64,000 bases of DNA from Serilophus lunatus (taxonomy: Eukaryota; Chordata; Aves; Passeriformes; Eurylaimidae). Shown one piece after another: positions 62,613 through 64,000 of the stretch. The number at the start of each line of letters is the position of its first letter. The stretch's first letter is position 1. Location of the stretch: the NCBI GenBank assembly GCA_013399895.1, contig VXBA01005854.1, positions 222,192 to 286,191 of the forward strand, given 5' to 3'. The position numbers were made by a program, and so were the translations under genes. The notes below the pieces were generated by a model that saw only the letters and a program-made list of their open reading frames with translations, did not search any database and was not told where the DNA came from.

Positions 62613-64000
62613 TGGTAAGCGTGATCCTAGTGAAAAAAACAGTGGTCTTAAACTACCACATCCTCACAGTTATAAAAAATTACAGATGTTCTCCTCAGCA
62701 ATGACAATTTATAGGCCTAGCATTCTGATTAATTGTATAGGACAATTTCTTTACTGCTGCCATTGCCATATCTTCTTTGACCTTAAAAAATATCCACATT
62801 CTCTAATACCTTTGAATTGGCAAGTGCGTAGCCATCAGGCTGAGGAATGTGTTTTTGTCACTTGAGAGATGGTACTACTGCGAGTGGTCTGTGCAGTTTT
62901 GGGTACCTTTCAGTTTAGATTAATCACAATTAAATTGTAAATAATATCAATATTATAATTTTAACCAGTAGGCACTTTGTATTTTCCAATTCCTTACGAA
63001 TCATTTGCTTTCTCAAATAACACAGGATCCCTTCTTTTGTCATGCAGAGGTTTAGCTTATGCTGTTTACACTCTTACAGAATCATATTCAATATTAAGAA
63101 CTGCATTTCTCATATCAGTGAAGCTTTCTGGAATATCTCTCTTCGTTTCTAGTAGTTATGTCAGGAACAGCAAAATCTGTATTATGTGATTGTTTAAAGT
63201 TTTTTTCCCCTGTTAATAGAAGATTCAGTTTTAACACTCAATTTGTTTCCTGATCAATTAAGCATTCTTAGATTCTTTGCAAACTGTATATCATAATTCA
63301 CAGTTTTAACAAAAAACATAATTTATTCTCTGTGGTTTCTGCACTGATTTTCACTTCTTTCTTCTCCCAGTTTGCTGTAGCTTCTTAAAAAAATTGAGCT
63401 TCAAGCCATGCATGAAAGATTGTTTCTCATGATGAAAGCACAAAGGCATTGTTGACTGCTATGCCAGATTTAAATTAATCTGTTGTCTTGGTTTTGACAT
63501 ATACCACCTGTACATGTTTGATATATGTAGTTCAATTTATATGATGATGATGGTTCCATTTGCTATTACCAACAGTAGTCATCATCATTAAAATAATAGC
63601 CCATTCAGTCTGGCAGCAGTAGTCTTTATATTAGTGTTTTACAAATTGAGTACACTCTGTCTTTTAATATATTTTTTAAATGTTCTGTAAACTAATAGTG
63701 CTTTGATACATGTATTTTAGATACATCCCTAGAAACAGTTTCACATTTTCATTTTAGAAAATCTTTAATCACTAGATGCTTTAGGAGAAAGTTATTCTGC
63801 AAGATGCCTCCACATAGGTTATTTCTTTCTCTAGGCACCTAAGAACCATGAAATCACCAAACTGAGTGTGACTTTTATCTCATATTGGATGTCATAAAAT
63901 TGCATCTTTTTGCTTACTAGTTATATTAATGACAGTTACATACTGTAGTAGCCTCAAGTCATGGAAAATCCTGTCCTTTCCTGAGCTATCAAAGATTTCT
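62613..64000. other. Unannotated AT-rich DNA
   Basis: No supported feature up to the window end. Confidence 0.55.

Noticed and set aside
1..64000. CRISPR array, operon, phage or bacterial system
   Set aside because: No regularly spaced repeats, no dense coding and no prokaryotic signals; the retroelements are avian.

Overview
The window is animal nuclear DNA, most likely from a passerine bird. It is AT-rich and intron- or gene-desert-like, with no operon structure and no ribosome-binding-site logic. Open frames are almost all short. Recognisable DNA consists of decayed avian retroelements: CR1 LINE 3' ends whose tails carry the CR1 motif (TTCTGTG/TTCTATG), two tRNA-Ile-derived SINEs with a CR1-like tail (the layout I know from songbird TguSINE1), and two solo endogenous-retrovirus LTRs of one family. 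The SINEs are the reason for choosing a songbird. That choice rests on recalled family knowledge, not on a search.

Layout. 1-5.8 kb: unannotated DNA with a (GGGAA)n microsatellite at 0.93 kb. 5.8 kb: minus-strand CR1 tail. 10.5 kb: possible exon. 11.2 kb: first SINE. 14.0-14.7 kb: the longest CR1 copy (+). 16.5-17.4 kb: GC-rich block that runs from a strong splice acceptor to an AATAAA. 18.2-18.6 kb: solo LTR copy A (+) with a 6-bp target duplication. 26.0 and 28.4 kb: two more CR1 pieces. 31-34 kb: two exon-like segments. 35.7 kb: second SINE. 39.1 kb: a 59-bp-period tandem duplication. 48.0-48.4 kb: minus-strand CR1. 53.4 kb: compound TA/TG/CA microsatellite. 56.5-56.8 kb: perfect hairpin followed by the best internal-exon candidate. 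60.1-60.5 kb: solo LTR copy B (-), again with a 6-bp target duplication. 60.6-62.6 kb: an exon-like frame with hydrophobic segments running into a second GC-rich block with a G-quadruplex tract.

No gene could be named. The exon candidates are on the plus strand and rest only on splice-site look, open frame and, for three of them, a nearby polyadenylation hexamer. They may be parts of one or more unrecognised genes or lncRNAs, or chance. The strongest results are the two inverted LTR copies with exact target-site duplications and the two SINEs. The most uncertain but potentially most informative are the exon-like segments and the two GC-rich islands.
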